From assembly GCF_008831285.2 (NCBI RefSeq), contig NC_045151.1:10530571-10594570 (forward strand): DNA of 64,000 bases, written 5' to 3'. The notes under the pieces were generated by a model. The model worked only from the letters and a program-made list of their open reading frames with translations, did no database searches and had not been told where the DNA came from. The DNA is from Nymphaea colorata. Its lineage: Eukaryota; Streptophyta; Magnoliopsida; Nymphaeales; Nymphaeaceae. Position numbers and translations under genes: made by a program. Shown here one piece after another: positions 1-17,541 of this stretch (positions are counted from its first letter, which is position 1; every line of letters begins with the position of its first letter).

Positions 1-3000
1 TTCATTATCAGCATATACAATGCACAATGTAGTTCAAGTGTGATTGGATTTGCTTGGTTCAATTTTTGTGGAACTCTACTTTCTAGCTCTAATAGACTAT
101 CATTGTTATAAAAAACAAATATACAATAATCAAAGGCCATTTTAGTTTTGGAAGACAACATTACTTTTCTGGAATTTAGCCTTTCTTACAAGGTGTGTCA
201 CCAAAACAATAGCAAGGTACAAGTTTGATCGATCATAATCAGCAAATGACAAAAATATCACACCAAAAATAATATGCAGCAAATATATCCTATCAAAAAA
301 TATAAATTCACACTAATAAATGAAGAAACACTCATGCAGAGAAAAATAAGGAGAGGGAAGAGAGACAAAAAACACTAGGGCTGCATCCAGCAACAACAAA
401 AGAGGAAAAGGAGAAATAGGGAGAGAAGGAGTGGGAGAGAGGAATGTCAAGGGCTGTTATTACAACCCTGGCTGGCTAGGTGAGGCCTTAGTAGAAATAG
501 ATAAAGGTTGGAAGAGAATTATGGAGAGAAAGGGGTGATGCCAAGGACTATCAGCTGGCTGGATAGAGAAGGGCCCAATGGTGTGAGAAACAGGGGAAAA
601 TCAGGAGAGAGATCCCATGAATGAGCCCTATAAATAGTTGTATGTGAATCTATGGTGGGAGAGACAATTGTTGTGATACAATTGCTTGTGAGAAAGAACA
701 GCCACAAAAAGTAGCATCCATTGGAGAGAAAATGTCGATCGATAAAGAAGCTGGGGTAGGTGAACAGGTGATGGGAGAGATGGTCATCAGTAACTTGTGA
801 GGGAAAATTGCCACCAAAAAGATGTTGGTCACTAGAGAGACCATGTTAGTAGTTAGGGAAGCCAAAGGGAAAGAGAAGTCACAAGAAAAAAAAATGAAAA
901 ATGAAGAAAAAGGAATAAATAATTTTGGAAATTATCTGTCTATAACAAAAATTAATGCATTAGTGATGCTTGTTTTTCATGATGCGATGACTAAGCTTAA
1001 GTGGCGAGCTAGCTTTATGTGCCACCGAATGGGAAGCAACATTGGCATGATAGATGGTATGTTATGAAACTACAAATGCATCTTTTTGAGTGCAGTAGGA
1101 GATATAGTAAAGAAGTATAAATATCTTTGGCACCTTCTCCAAAAGTATCAGGAGTGATCTATTTCTATCTGCCCCAGTAATGTCATTTTCTTTAACTCAT
1201 ATGACTTAAAACAAAGAAAACTATTTTAAGGGAAGAAGCAGCATATGCCATATAAACCATCTCTTTAGCTCGATATTCTATCATTAATCAATTTTCAGCT
1301 TACATCTTTTCACAAGCTATTTTTTTCTTCTAGTAATTTCTATTTCAGGTTTCACTTCTATGCCTAGTAGCATGGCACCCACAAACTTCTCAAGCATTCT
1401 ACCAGAAGTATGTCGAAGAAATACTAGAATATTGACTGCACAAGAAAATGATTTGGGGATTGAAGGATGCTTAGTGGGCTGATGTGAGTGAAATTGGAGA
1501 TGAAGCTGACGAAATTCCAATATCAAAATATGAAAGTATATAACTTGATGACAGATTATTGTATTATATACCTTTTATGTTAAACTAAGAAGGATTTTTT
1601 TTTTGCTTGATGCATATGCATATGGTGATCAATTTATAGACACAAGTATTTTTGAAGTCCCACAATATGTTATATTCAAAGCATAAAGTGAAGAGAATAT
1701 GCAAATGGCTAAGGAACTAATTGATTGGTTTGACATAAACGATGCATATGGTAACTTTTAAAATTTTAGTATCCATTGGTGATGCTTTAAGTTTGGAAGT
1801 TTAGACTATTGTCATATTTAGTTTTGAAATTTTGACCACTTTTTATTTTTTATGTTTCTTTTCATTCATTGAAATTTAAATGATAATACATGTTGAATAA
1901 TGTAAACATTTTATCGTTATCCTAAGGATTACATTGAACTTCATAATATAGTTGAACAAAGCTCTAGCATGGGAGATTGAATATGTGCATGATTTTTATG
2001 ATCCACATAATTAGGTTAAATGAATCTTCTATGGTAACAGCCTAAAGGGTTTTTGCAATCTATTAGAGGATGTGGCAAACTCATAGTTAGGACTTCCATG
2101 TAGAATGGCAAGATTAATTGAACAAATGCATGCAAGAGAAATCATTTTTTTGAATGGAATTACCATTAAACCCTATGTTTTAAGAGTATGTGCAATTGCT
2201 TTGTGTAAAGCCCTCACAATTCGCTTTGTGTGTGCATGTGATTTACTTTGTTGGATATATTATTTCTTTTATTTTTTTCAAAGTGGTGAAGTGTTGGTAT
2301 TATTTCTTTCATTTTTTTCTTATTTTTGATATTTTTCAAATTTTATTTGATTTTTCAAAATTAAAAGTACATTATTAATAAATCTTATCTAGAAATGATT
2401 CTGATTCTAATTCAAATCACTAATTCTGTGAATCATTTGGCTTTCTGATATGTTTCAAAAAAACTGATTTTGACAGCATTTTGTTGAACACATTTTAGTT
2501 GCAAATAGAATATAGAAAACCTCCCCAAGAAGTTCATTTGGATGCGCATTAAGGCTTCCATATCAGTGAAACAATTGTTTGTGGGTTTTATTTTGGCCTA
2601 ATTGAAAAGGTCATGCATATAGACAAGAACAAATATACCTCTGTAAGCTCACCAGCCTTTCAATTGTAAACTGAGTCTACAACATGAAAACACATCGGTA
2701 GCAAAGTCAAGGAGTGACCGAAATTCAAGTAGATAAGCCCAGGGTATTATTATATTGAAACTTAGTTTTATATAATAAAATAATTAAGAACTTAGTCCTT
2801 AAAACTATTGCAAATTAAACTGGAACAGTTGACTGGTGGTTCCGTTTGATCATTGGATTAGATATGAGATCAGGTTATAGTTCTCAAACATAATTTCATG
2901 CACGAGAAAACATGAACCAACTAGCAAAGTATTAGCAATGCACTTATAAGGAATACATATGTACAGTTATGCACATTAGATGATATATCAGTTACAACAA

Positions 3001-4740
3001 AAAATGGATCAGAATTAGTCCTAGTTTACACATGAAGTCCAGCAAAACATGCTTCTAAGGATATTGATCAAGATGGTAACTAGTAGGTATTTTTCTTATG
3101 ATCTTAGGTAGTTAATTTGGGGACAATTTCAAACGTCTGGTCTTGATAGTGATAACTTTACCAACCCATCTTGATGAGATTTCAAGATCATCAACTTTGA
3201 CCAAAGACGTTTGAGTACACAGTTTCTTCCCTTAATTTGTTGAATTAGTACATAAATTATAGATGGAAAAAACAAATATAGCATCCTCAAGAGGGTTGGC
3301 ATAACGAATGGGATGTAGGCTAGCAGGCAATCAGTCTTTTTTTTAAGCTATAGTGACATCAACTTACTATGCAAGAAATGAAAGGGATACTGACATGCAA
3401 GTTGAAGCATAGTAGAAACATTATTCCGATGCACTAAAAGGATGCACGGTATCTTAGGGGGATAGACGAAAAGGTGAGAACTTCATTTTTCAGTAAGACA
3501 ATAAGTTGAAATACTCTTCCTACTCACCTAAAAAAACAAATATAGTTTTATGTGGGTTTCAAACTGATGGAAAACTTGTGCGAACAAACATTACAGATTG
3601 AACGGAGACTATATTGTCTGACTTAGAACGTTGGCTACTTTACCAAGAACATCAATTTGATATTGAAGAGTAAACCTATACCGCCATAGGAACCCACCCA
3701 CCTTCCGTGCTCAATTAGCAATTTTAAATGTTTAAATATTTGATCACGATTACAGCTTCGAAGATTCAATCGACTAAAAAAACTTTTAGAAACCAAGTTA
3801 CAACCAAAGACAAATCATGCTCATATACGTCATTCATATATAGTTCATTTTCAAACTTTTTTTTTGTGTGCTCACACCGCGAATTAATGTTCTTGCACCG
3901 TTAATGGAGAAAGCTTTAGCTGCTGGTCCGATAGAGAAAAAACCTGAGTTCTAGCTAACTATTTAGAAAAATGTTTGGGTGCCGACACCAACAAAAAAAG
4001 TTAGACAACCAGCAAATTGAACAGATAATCTCAAAAGGTGCAGGATTTTAAAAATTCTAAAATCAGATGTTCTCGCTTCACAGGTTAATAAGCGTTGAAT
4101 CGAAACAAAAAGTGGGTTGATTATTTTATTTTCTCTTTCTAGACATATCTGTTGGAAATTATGGATGATTCCTTGATGAAATAAGGCTATGTCTGATAGC
4201 CTCCCATGAAAAAACCATGAATCAGTGGTCAAAAACCTCTCTTCTCAGACTATAAATCTGTAGTTTATCCCCAATTAAGAGATCCACAGTTTATTTAAGT
4301 TGTGAATTGAGGACCCATAAATGAAACAATTTGTAATCTTTATATGAATATGGCATCAAAATTGAGGCAGATTCATTAAATGGCTTTTAAAGGGTTCCAT
4401 GAATGAGCCTTAATGTTTTAGCCATATTATTTGGCATATTGTTATGTTTGCCCAATGGGCCCTTAATCTAACATGTATAAAATCTCATATTGGAGACTTT
4501 TAAAAGTTTACAATTAATTACTGATTTTAGTTGAGCCGTGAAACATAATCTTGATATTGTCATATGCAATTTTGACATATTTGCTTTTCAAGTCGTGTAC
4601 ATTATGATCACACTGATTCTGACCGGAATTCTTGAGATAAATTTATTACGTACCAAGAAAATGCATATTCCTTTTGGTTTTATGCTTGCTTCCCTCTGGT
4701 CAACTGATCACTAAATTTTTTCAGGACATCATCAACCGAT
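1..4740. other. AT-rich intergenic DNA, no gene recognised
   Basis: No open frame longer than about 90 codons and no recognisable protein motif is visible on either strand. The stretch is AT-rich, with purine-rich patches around 330-450 and 840-920. A small imperfect hairpin sits at 3129-3213. I see no LTR ends, RNA gene or exon-like pattern. Confidence 0.6.
3129..3213. repeat. small imperfect inverted repeat
   Basis: The left arm begins TCAAACGTCTGGTC and the right arm ends GACCAAAGACGTTTGA. The arms are complementary except for a two-base bulge. The spacing is about 55 bases. No target duplication was seen, so it may be a degraded MITE or a chance hairpin. Confidence 0.35.
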
Positions 4741-4758
4741 TAAATTCATGTGGACCTA

Positions 4759-4782
4759 TTATATATATATATATATATATAG

Positions 4783-4806
<24 letters not shown>
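4759..4806. repeat. compound (AT)n-(GA)n microsatellite
   Basis: A run of AT dinucleotides passes directly into GA dinucleotides about 1 kb upstream of the RING ligase gene. This compound AT/GA (or CT/AT) arrangement recurs in the window, for example at 10676-10712, 13256-13383, 16370-16428 and 19501-19579. Confidence 0.85.
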
Positions 4807-4813
<7 letters not shown>

Positions 4814-5555
4814 ACATTCATTCAACGAGTAACATTGTGGATATGATTATAATTTATTTTTTATTTGTACTAATCGATTTAAATTATTTAAGAAATTAAT
4901 TTTTAAATTTCTAAAGAAAAAAACAATATATAGGCGGATGAGTGATTAAGTGGACGAAAGGGAAGAAAGAGAGAGAGGGTGGATGAATGAAGGGAAGAAA
5001 GAAGGGCGCTGGCCGACAAAACTGAGGCGCGCTCAAATACGAGATTTCGGTTGCTCCTTGTCTTCCTCTCCCGTCAAATGGGGCCCACGTCCTCTAGCGT
5101 GCACGTGAGAGCAGGACGCGTCGCACGTGCTCCACCCTCTTCCCTCCTCCTTTTAAGACGTGCTCCCACTTGGCTTCCCGCTTTTCCCAGCCCGACCGGC
5201 TCTTCAAACACGACACGCCCGCACCCACCCACGCCCATGGGCTCAGCTTTTCCGAGCCCACGAGGCCGGCAACCACCAGGTGAATAGGGACTGGGCCGGG
5301 CCAGCAGAACCAGTGACCGAACCTACATGGACGAAGGTTCCCAACTTGACTCGGCTCAGTTAAGCCGGACTGGGTTAGGTCGGGGGCCTTGGCACTATAG
5401 GGGGTCCACTCCTCCGCCTCCTCGTGCTGGGGGAGGTGGAGAGCGAATCGGTCTCAAATGGTAAGTGACGTGAACGATGACAGTTTGGATATTCAATTTC
5501 ATCTTCTTCTTATACCTTATATCTTCCTCCGTTGTCCGAGCGGCTGCCTTTACTT

Positions 5556-5777
5556 TCACCTCATCTCTCTCTCTCTCTCTCTCTTCTCATACCAACTGCT
5601 CACCTTCTGGTATAAAACTTGTAAGCCAACCAACTATGGCCAATCTTCTTCCCCTTCCCCACCACCCAAGCCCCTAAATATCTTCATCCCACCTTCTTCC
5701 ATTTCCTCTCCCTCCCTCTTTCCCTCTCACTCCCTCTCTCTCTTTACTTTTGTAGTTAGGAGGTTCTGAGAAGCAAG
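5556..5777 (+). promoter_or_regulatory. TATA box and pyrimidine-rich leader of the RING ligase gene
   Basis: A good TATA box (TATAAAAC) starts at 5611, 167 bases before the ATG. It is preceded by a (TC)n run near 5563-5585. The presumed 5' untranslated region from about 5640 to 5777 is almost pure pyrimidine, a pattern common in plant core promoters and leaders. Upstream DNA at about 5040-5450 is GC-rich, unlike the AT-rich surroundings. The transcription start is inferred from TATA spacing, not seen. Confidence 0.55.
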
Positions 5778-6931
5778 ATGTTTTGTGAGAACGCCGGCAA
5801 CTGGAACCTGAGTTTTGGGATCCCAATCTCCCTGGCAGATGCGCTGCAGAACTTCCCCGCCGCAACCGCCAACGTTTACCCGTTCACTGATTCCGGTAGG
5901 TTTCACTTGATACTTCAAATGATGAACGGCACGGCACGTTCATCGCCTTGGTTGGTATTCGGTATTCCTCTTCTGGTGTTGATTCGGGTCCATGTGGTCA
6001 TGTAGATTTCGTTCCCCCGTTGAGCACGGCCGTCATCAGCGGGCCGCAGAGTAGCCTCACCGGCACCACCAACAACCACCTCACGAGTTATTCGAGGAAG
6101 CGCGGCAGAGAGTGCTCGTACTCATACCCTCCCGCCTGCCGGATTCCGGCGACGCCCAACTTGGTGACCGGAGAAGTACTCTCCTTCTTGGGCGAGGATG
6201 TCGCCCCGCAGATTCGGCAGCAGCAGCAAGAGCTCGACCGATTCATTGCGCTTCAGGTACTTGCATGCCTCATTCGCACTGCCGCTTGATTTCTTCCCGT
6301 TCGTGCATGTGGATCGCGGATTGATCAAGAGATTTATAGAGGTCCTTAATTTTCTTTCGTTTCACAAACGGTGGTGTAGATCGAGAATGTGAAGCTAGAA
6401 CTCGAAGAGAAGCGGAAGAAGCACTCGAGGCGGCTGATGGCGGTGTTGGGGGAAGCCATAGCGAAGAAGCTGCAGCAGAAGGAGGCGGAGATAGAAAGCA
6501 TGGGGAAGATCAACTGCGCGCTGGAGGAGAAGGTGAGGGCGCTGTGCGTCGAGAACCAGATATGGCAGAACCTGGCGAGGAGCACGGAGGCGACGGCGAA
6601 CGCCCTGAAGGGCAACCTGGAGCAGGCGCTGGCGCGGGTCAGCGAGGGGCGGGGCGACAGCGAGGAGGACGCCGGGGCCGCGGAGTCGTGCTGCTGCGAC
6701 GGCGCCGAAGGGGGGAAGAGGCGGAAGGAGGCCGGGCGGGAAGAGGAAGGAGAGAGTCGGAGGGAGAAGGGATGCTGGTCGGCGTGCAGGCGGTGCGGGG
6801 AGGGGGCGCCGACGGTGCTGCTGCTGCCGTGCCGGCACCTCTGCCTCTGCGGCGCCTGCTCCCCGGCGGTCGACGCGTGCCCTATCTGTAAATGCACCAA
6901 GAGCGCCACTGTACAGGTCTACTTGTCATGA
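5778..6931 (+). CDS. BOI-type RING-finger E3 ubiquitin ligase (3 exons)
   Basis: Complete gene with exons 5778-5895, 6006-6256 and 6380-6931 (ATG to TGA). It predicts 306 residues, close to the usual size of the plant BOI / S-ribonuclease-binding-protein family. Introns are 110 and 123 bases with GT-AG ends (donors G|GTAGG and CAG|GTACT; both acceptors end GTAG). The N-terminus begins MFCENAGNWNLSFGIP. Residues about 100-123 carry the family block LSFLGEDVAPQIRQQQQELD, followed by a coiled coil rich in E and K (about 124-200). The C-terminal 50 residues form a C3HC4 RING: CRRC, then PCRHLCLCGAC, then CPIC, ending VQVYLS. This family adds ubiquitin to proteins in stress, cell-death and hormone responses; the substrate cannot be told from sequence. 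The last exon is very GC-rich compared with the flanks. The ATG chosen is the first one in frame with the family start. Confidence 0.93.
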
Positions 6932-9715
6932 GCTACCCATGTCGATGTTGATGTTCCCCTTCAACCACATGCATGGATGGTATTATGGAATGAATGATAC
7001 TGTAGAAAAATCATAGTAAACCAAAAAAGTATACATATTCCTTTCATTCATTTTAAATTTCGTGAATTTCCAACATCTTACTTGTGGACATGTTTTCCAA
7101 TTAATGGGCAACTAGGGGAGGTACGACAAAGATGCGCTTGTCTATGGATCCTCTCCTTTACTTTTGTATTTATTTTGTATTGTTGGGATGTGGTAGACGG
7201 TGATGTTCATGTGACAATGAAAAATGAGGTGGGACCCAAACTCTCCCACTCACTTTTCCATCCACCGTCGAGCGAAGAAAAGGTTTCAAAGTTTGGGGAT
7301 TCATGGAGTCTTGAATATGGAGTTCTTTCTTTTTCTTGGTTGGCTTATGTGAGACGAAACATGAAAAGAGAAGAGAAGATATAGAATTTGTGGAGAAGAA
7401 GGATTGACCGGCGTTGGAGGTAACTTTTTTGGTTTGGAGCAGAAGTGAAATTTGGATTACGATGAAGGGGTCAGACAAGTCCCTTTATTTATTAAAAATC
7501 AGCGAATTTCAAGTTAAGAAGTACTAATTACAAAATTTAAAATTTCACTTTTAACAATTGCACACACATGCATTGGCCCTTGAAATTAGGTGCGCCCAGC
7601 AAAGTCGAAATTCCGGATTCCATGGACATACTAATCACCAGTAGGTGGGAAGTGATAAAACAAAACTTTGCTCAAAATTTTTAACTTAGTATAATCTCTT
7701 GCACCTCTTGCTTAATGAAAAAAAAAAAAAAAGCCCAAAATTTTGTATTGAGCCGTAGCGGAGCCACTTGTAGTCGGCCCCTTAAAATTTCTTGATTTTT
7801 TCATATACCATTTTTAAATATTTACTTTTTTATATACACATGGGCGTTCCTTTAAATATGGGTATTTCTAAATGAGTGCACTTCTAAAAAATTTTTCTGG
7901 CTTCCCTACTACTAGCATTAAGTGAGAGCGATTGAGGAATGTGTGTGAGTGAGTTTATGCTTTGGCATGGGACGGTCCTTAGCAACATTTATTTTTTTTT
8001 TTTTTCCAAATGAATACTTAGAAATTAAATATGATCGAACTACATTGGAAGTGGTGTAATAGTATGACCTAATGCAAGATAAGATAAGCACCAGGGTGGA
8101 GGCAGCAATCAATTACCCACATAGTCCCTAAAAAATATTTCCAAGAAATTTTTTCATTTACATATTAAGGCTCAATGAAAACTTAAAATTATATATCTAC
8201 TGCCTCTTAAACCAAAATCTTCTGACTCCCCCTTGATAAACACACCAAAAGAACTCTAAGATCAGATCGAACATGTCGAACTAATTTTTTTTTCAGTTTT
8301 CATACTCCAAAAGACTCATCGTCTTAGACGCTTTTTCTTTTTCGTTTACACCATCCAAAAAAAAAAATTCTTAATAAATTTGGCTTTGGGGGGCCGAGTG
8401 ATACATAACAAAGTCATTACTTTATTTTGTGTATTTTAAATAAAAATTCTATTCCTTCCACAAGTTAGCTTTTCCATTTTTAGTGAATATTGGGGTTCTA
8501 AATTTCTTGACCAGAAAATAAAAGGGACCGAGAGTCCCTGGAGTGGAAAGCAAGGAAAAGCCACCTTAGTTATTTGTGCAACTAACTAGGAAGAAAATAC
8601 TTAAAACTTTTTTTTTTTTTTCAAACTTTGCTCTTCCCGTGGGTTCACGGATCACATCACGCGTCTTCAATTGCTGCCTTCCTATTCACGGTTTCATCTG
8701 AAATATATTTTAACTTAGTATAATCTCTTGCTTGGCCAGCCCATTCGCTTGATTAACGAAATTTTTTTTTTTTCGGCTTGACTTTTGCTCATAATTGTAA
8801 ACATATTTCACACGTTTTGGTGCATGCATTTTTATTTATTTGAAGCCATTCTCCCTTGTTTAGGGCTATTTCCGGATCTAAATGAACTTTATATTTATTT
8901 AAAACGAGCTACAGAGGAATCATTAACTTGAAAACCCCAAAAAAGATTTTCAAAATCATACTATATAACTGAATTGTATATATCTCTATTTTGTAATTGA
9001 CAAACTAGAAGTAATAAAAGTGAATATCATACTTTGGTTGAGGAGGATAATGAGGAAAAAAAATTGTTTGTTTCTCAGTTTATTAATTCAAGCTCTTATT
9101 TAACAATCGTCGCGAAATATGTCACTTTTGTTTTAAACGAAAACGTCAAAAGATAGTTCAGAAAGAGCTCGGGAAAGGAAATTTCTCAACTTCTTATCGC
9201 AAAACAAAAATAAAAAATATATATATTATTTCATGCCCCAGTGTAACTTGGCCGTACATGTCTCGAAAAAGACGAAGGCAAGAAATAAATATAATAAATA
9301 AATATTGCTCGGTTTGAATAGCGTTAAGGGTGTCAGCTTGTGCCAAAGAATCAACTAAATAAATATAAAAACTTGATTCAGATCTAACTTTGTGCATCCG
9401 AGAAATTAAATATTCCATAGCCCCAATACTATAGTCGACACATTTACAAACCGCGGTATTGGTTCCAAAAATTCGATACCCGATTCCGATAGAATCAAAT
9501 CCAGATCCCATTGACAATCAAATCCGCGTGGGGTTTGATCGGATCCATCAGCTACGCAATTTTCTCTGTTGCTCGAATCAGGTTTACACGCAAACTTCTA
9601 ATTTAGTTTTGTATTTTGAGATCCAAATTTAGATCTGATCCAAAATCCCATAATTTATTTTATATGTACGAGGACCTCATCTTCCAACCATTCAATACAT
9701 CCGACCTCTTACACA
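6932..9715. other. intergenic DNA downstream of the RING ligase gene
   Basis: The first 100 bases are probably the 3' untranslated region of the RING ligase gene, with AATGAATG-like poly(A) signals near 6988. The rest is AT-rich without recognisable coding sequence. About 7745-7900 resembles a degraded member of the 'GGAGCCA' dispersed repeat described below. Poly(A/T) runs at 7718, 7987 and 8609 suggest old insertions, but no target duplications were found. Confidence 0.5.
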
Positions 9716-9875
9716 CGGGGAACCAGAAATTTTTCATGAAGGGGTCAAATTAAAGTTTCTAAATTCTGAAATATCATTTTTCAAAATTTTTAGTAAATTT
9801 TTTTAAAATTTACATGTAAATTTTTTTTAAAAAAAAATGAAGTGGGGTGAGGCCCATGGAGGCCTCCCCTTGACG
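9716..9875 (+). repeat. dispersed 'GGAGCCAGAAATTT' repeat, copy 1
   Basis: It starts AACCAGAAATTTTTCATGAA and continues through ATTAAAGTTT, then a T/A-rich core with TTTACATGTAAA, and ends in a G-rich block around GGCCCATGGAGGCC. The same order of blocks recurs at 12380-12569 (reverse), 13007-13170, 17362-17541, 18263-18400 and 26683-26835. Full copies begin near GGAGCCA and end near TGGCTCC, so the ends are short inverted repeats, which fits a MITE-like element. No transposase is present. Confidence 0.6.
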
Positions 9876-10672
9876 TTTTGCTATATGTATATATGGCGTT
9901 AAGATGCATGCGAACATTTAATATGGACTATTTATTTAGATAATGGGCTATGATTGTTTTATTAGGGAATAATTTTTTGGCTCCTTAGCTTAATTTTTGT
10001 ATGAGCACAACAAGGATGTCATAATTATGTACAGTTGACTTAATTAATCACAATTCTTTTGTCCATTTTATTAAGGGGGAGGTATGCACCACTAAACAAC
10101 ATCATCCCCTGCATTTTATTAATGAATCGCTTCATCAGTAGAGAGTGGGTGGATGATATCAACAAGGACCCTGGTTACATTATTTGTACAAGTTTGAATG
10201 GGGGGGGGGGCCGGTCGCCCCCACAGCGCATCGTCGTCATCAGCGGACAGCCACTGATGACCTGATTTTTTATAGGACCAAGGATCTGCTTTCGTGCCTC
10301 GGGATCTGAAACACGGCATTTAATTAATTTGCCTGGCACAAGGTACTGGACGAGTATGGATAACATAACATTTTGTAGGAGAGTGCATGGGAGGGGCCCT
10401 ATTGTGCATGTGACATGAGACAAAATGTGATCCCTCATTTATTAACATATTTATTTTGCTTTCAGAGAGGCAAGTTGACCACACAGAATTGGTTGGCTGG
10501 GCCTTTTAATCTTTTTCAATTTGAAGGTACTTCCAACCTGGTATACCTAGCTTTCGCTGAGGCAAAGGAATAACTTCATTATTTTATCCCTCTTCTTAAG
10601 AAATGTTTGACGGCATTTCTTTAATGAAGATGAAAATAATTACTTAGTTGAGAATTATATTGTAAAAATAGA

Positions 10673-10721
<49 letters not shown>

Positions 10722-10880
10722 TAAAGACTACAAAATGTTGGGTATTACTAGATGGCTAAAAATGGAGAACCTATAATTGAAAGCACCATAAACTGAACTA
10801 AAAGAACCAATATAAACTGTTGTTATACCATAGACTCGCTAATACTCCTATACCAACTGTTTTAGTCATAAATTGTTTAT

Positions 10881-11238
10881 AGAGAAATTGGTAAAAACCA
10901 GACCCATTGATTTTTTGTTCAAAAACTATTTTAAATACAATATAAATATCTTAATATGTTTATAAGGACAATTTTGATGTAAAACATGCTTTGATTCAAG
11001 TTATTTTAAAAAATGTTGTTTTTTTTATTATTATGCCATGGGGGCCGTTCACTTTTTCATATTATAAAAATACCATTAAAGTCCAACAAATGATCAACTT
11101 AATATATGTTTTTATCAACCAATTCTTAAGATCGTATCAATAATGTTAGATTGTAAAAAAAATGAACACTATAAAAATCAAAATCAATGGGTCTGGTTTT
11201 CATCTTTGGCCTAGTGTTTGGTTTTATCAACTTCTCAT

Positions 11239-11240
<2 letters not shown>
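10881..11240 (+). mobile_element. MITE-like repeat abutting an (AT)n tract, copy 1
   Basis: The 360-base unit starts GAGAAATTGGTAAAAACCAG and ends near GGGTCTGGTTTTCATC...CTTCTCATTA. It runs straight into an (AT)n tract of about 60 bases. A homologous copy lies in reverse orientation at 19581-19914, and blocks such as AAATGATCAACTTAATATAT and TTCTTAAGATC are shared in order. The two ends are rough inverted repeats around CCAGACCC / GGGTCTGG. It looks like a non-autonomous element that inserts in or carries AT microsatellites, as described for Micron elements of rice. Confidence 0.6.
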
Positions 11241-11243
<3 letters not shown>

Positions 11244-11306
<63 letters not shown>

Positions 11307-11512
11307 GTGTGTGTGTATGTGTTTTAGCTATCTATGGTCACTCAACCATTTAACCAGAGTTGTCTATCTTAAGCACATGAATGGTTGAGAGAAATACATG
11401 GAAAAATAAGTGTGATCTAATACTAAATAACAAAAATATCTTGACCTTTTACTCTTTATTTCTCTTGGCCATCTATTATGATAGATTGAACAACCATTCA
11501 ATTTCTCTCTCT

Positions 11513-11565
<53 letters not shown>
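11244..11565. repeat. two (AT)n tracts flanking a short spacer
   Basis: (AT)n runs occupy about 11244-11304 and 11516-11565. The DNA after each run is similar (a GTCACT...CTAACCAGA...TTGT block near 11337 and near 11596). This suggests that a unit of (AT)n plus flank was duplicated, with a period of roughly 260 bases. Confidence 0.6.
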
Positions 11566-11567
<2 letters not shown>

Positions 11568-12367
11568 TGAATGGTGACTTGGCTATCCAAAGTCACTAAC
11601 TATCTAACCAGAATTGTTCATTGTCTGGTTTTTTTTTTTTGTTGAAATTCTAAAAAGCCAGAGTCATCATTCAATTTAATTGGCACTGACTTCTATCTCT
11701 CAAGAAGAAAAAGTACCAGTAGAGGAAGTATTCAAATTGATGTTGTGATCGTAGCATCAATTTGCCTTGCAGTGAAATAACAAAAATGGATATACCAAAT
11801 GATAGACTGCCACATTTCACCAATTAATTACGGAAAAATTCATTGTTGCTGCAGCCATGTACAGTTGCTGCAACTGCCATCACTGCTGCTCCTATACGCA
11901 AAAATCCTTAACATTTTTATTGCAAATTTGGCCGCATTGCTGTGTTACCAAGGGATCGGATGGTCAGGTCACATGGCCGGGCGTGAGTGGTTTTCATTTT
12001 TCTATTTATACTGTTACCAATTCATACATATTTCAGAGTACCAATCAACCGTTAATTAAAAGTTGTGCATGTGATTCCCCATAATAGTTCTTGCAATTAC
12101 CTTATAATATGCATATAAACAGTATTTAATGCTTCATTATCAGACTGGCACAGTTCATCCGTACTCTCCTTTCTCTTTCGTCCCGGGCGAGCCGGGAATT
12201 GATGAAGCCCATTTTCTGGAAGAGCGGCTGCAGCCCTCACCTTTTCCCCTACCTAGGGTTCAAAGCTTGTTTGCGAGACTAATATGGCCCAGGAGAGTAG
12301 TATCCTGAGCGAGGTAGTAGCCATGAAAGCAGACACAGTGACCCCTTTTATATGCACTGTACACCAG

Positions 12368-12569
12368 GGGTGGATCCAAGGTAGGGGTGGATCCAAGGTA
12401 GGGCCTGTACGGGCTTTGGCTCCACCTCAATTCTTTTTTTAAATTTACATGTAAATTTTAATAAATTTTTTTTTTTATATAGAAATATTAAAAAATGATA
12501 TTTCGGTCCTTATCAAAATTTAAAAATTTTAATTTGGCCCCCATCGTGAAAAATTTCTGGCTCTACACC
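12368..12569 (-). repeat. dispersed 'GGAGCCAGAAATTT' repeat, copy 2, next to a 20-base duplication
   Basis: Read on the minus strand this copy runs from GAGCCAGAAATTTTTCACG through the T/A-rich core with TTTACATGTAAA to GGTGGAGCCAAAGCC. It is the same family as 9716-9875. At the left end the segment GGGGTGGATCCAAGGTAGGG occurs twice in tandem. Confidence 0.6.
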
Positions 12570-13006
12570 TCGTCTAATACATGTGCTTTCCTTTTCTTTT
12601 CCCTACGATTAATATGCTTACAATATTATCAAATTATCCTTAGTAAAATTTTCTCAACTATTACCAGAGGTGACCTTACATCTCAAACTAAAAACTGGGT
12701 TAATTATCCTTAGCTCTCAATGTAAATGCTCATTTGGAATCAGGCTAACCAACTGCTGTCGTTATGCATCTTTTTTTAATCAAGGAGTGAAGGAACACTT
12801 GTGAACCAGTAGGATAGGACCAGATACACAATTTTACATGTTTTAGAACAATGAACCTTTTATTGGGACCTCTTACTTTGTAGTTGTCAGAAAGAAAAGG
12901 CTCATGAAACTCCATTGAGAGAGAAAGAGAGGTGGAGAGGGAAAGGATGGGTCTGTTAAGCCTCTTGCAGCACTCTTCAATGCAAAGCAACTTCATACAA
13001 TGGGTG

Positions 13007-13170
13007 GAGCTCAAAATTTTTTATGAAACTGACCGAATTAAAGTTTTTAAATTTTAGCTAGAGCTGAAATATCATTTTCAAAATTTTTATATAGAAAAAG
13101 TGATTTTTTTTTAAAAAAAAATTGAGGTGGGGCCAAGGCCCATGTGAGTCTGCCTTGGCTTCGCCACGGC
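13007..13170 (+). repeat. dispersed 'GGAGCCAGAAATTT' repeat, copy 3
   Basis: Starts GGAGCTCAAAATTTTTTATG and contains GAATTAAAGTTTTTAAATTTT. It ends GAGGTGGGGCCAAGGCCCATG...CCTTGGCTTCGCC. Block order is the same as in copies 1, 2 and 4. Confidence 0.6.
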
Positions 13171-13252
13171 TTCATACGATCAAGACATAGTGTTTATAGG
13201 AATCAACAAAGGATGTGCTCATAACATGCAGCTTAGTTGCTGCACATCATTT

Positions 13253-17361
<4,109 letters not shown>

Positions 17362-17541
17362 TGTCAGCCAGAAATTTTTCACGAGCGAGCCCAAATTAAA
17401 GTTTTTAAATTTTGGCATGAGTCAAACTATCATTTTTCAAAATTTTATATAGGACAAGTAAATTTTTTTAAAATTTATATGTAAAGTTTTTTTTTTTGAG
17501 GTAGGGCCAGGACCCCGTGGGGCCTTGGCTCCGCTCCTCCT
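17362..17541 (+). repeat. dispersed 'GGAGCCAGAAATTT' repeat, copy 4
   Basis: Starts CAGCCAGAAATTTTTCACGA and contains AAATTAAAGTTTTTAAATTT and ATTTATATGTAAA. It ends GAGGTAGGGCCAGGACCCCG and GGCCTTGGCTCCGC. This is one of the best preserved copies of the family. Confidence 0.65.

Noticed and set aside
6346-6909. 187-codon and 147-codon minus-strand frames over the RING ligase last exon
   Set aside because: Shadow frames opposite a GC-rich real exon. The plus strand has the RING, coiled coil and splice structure.
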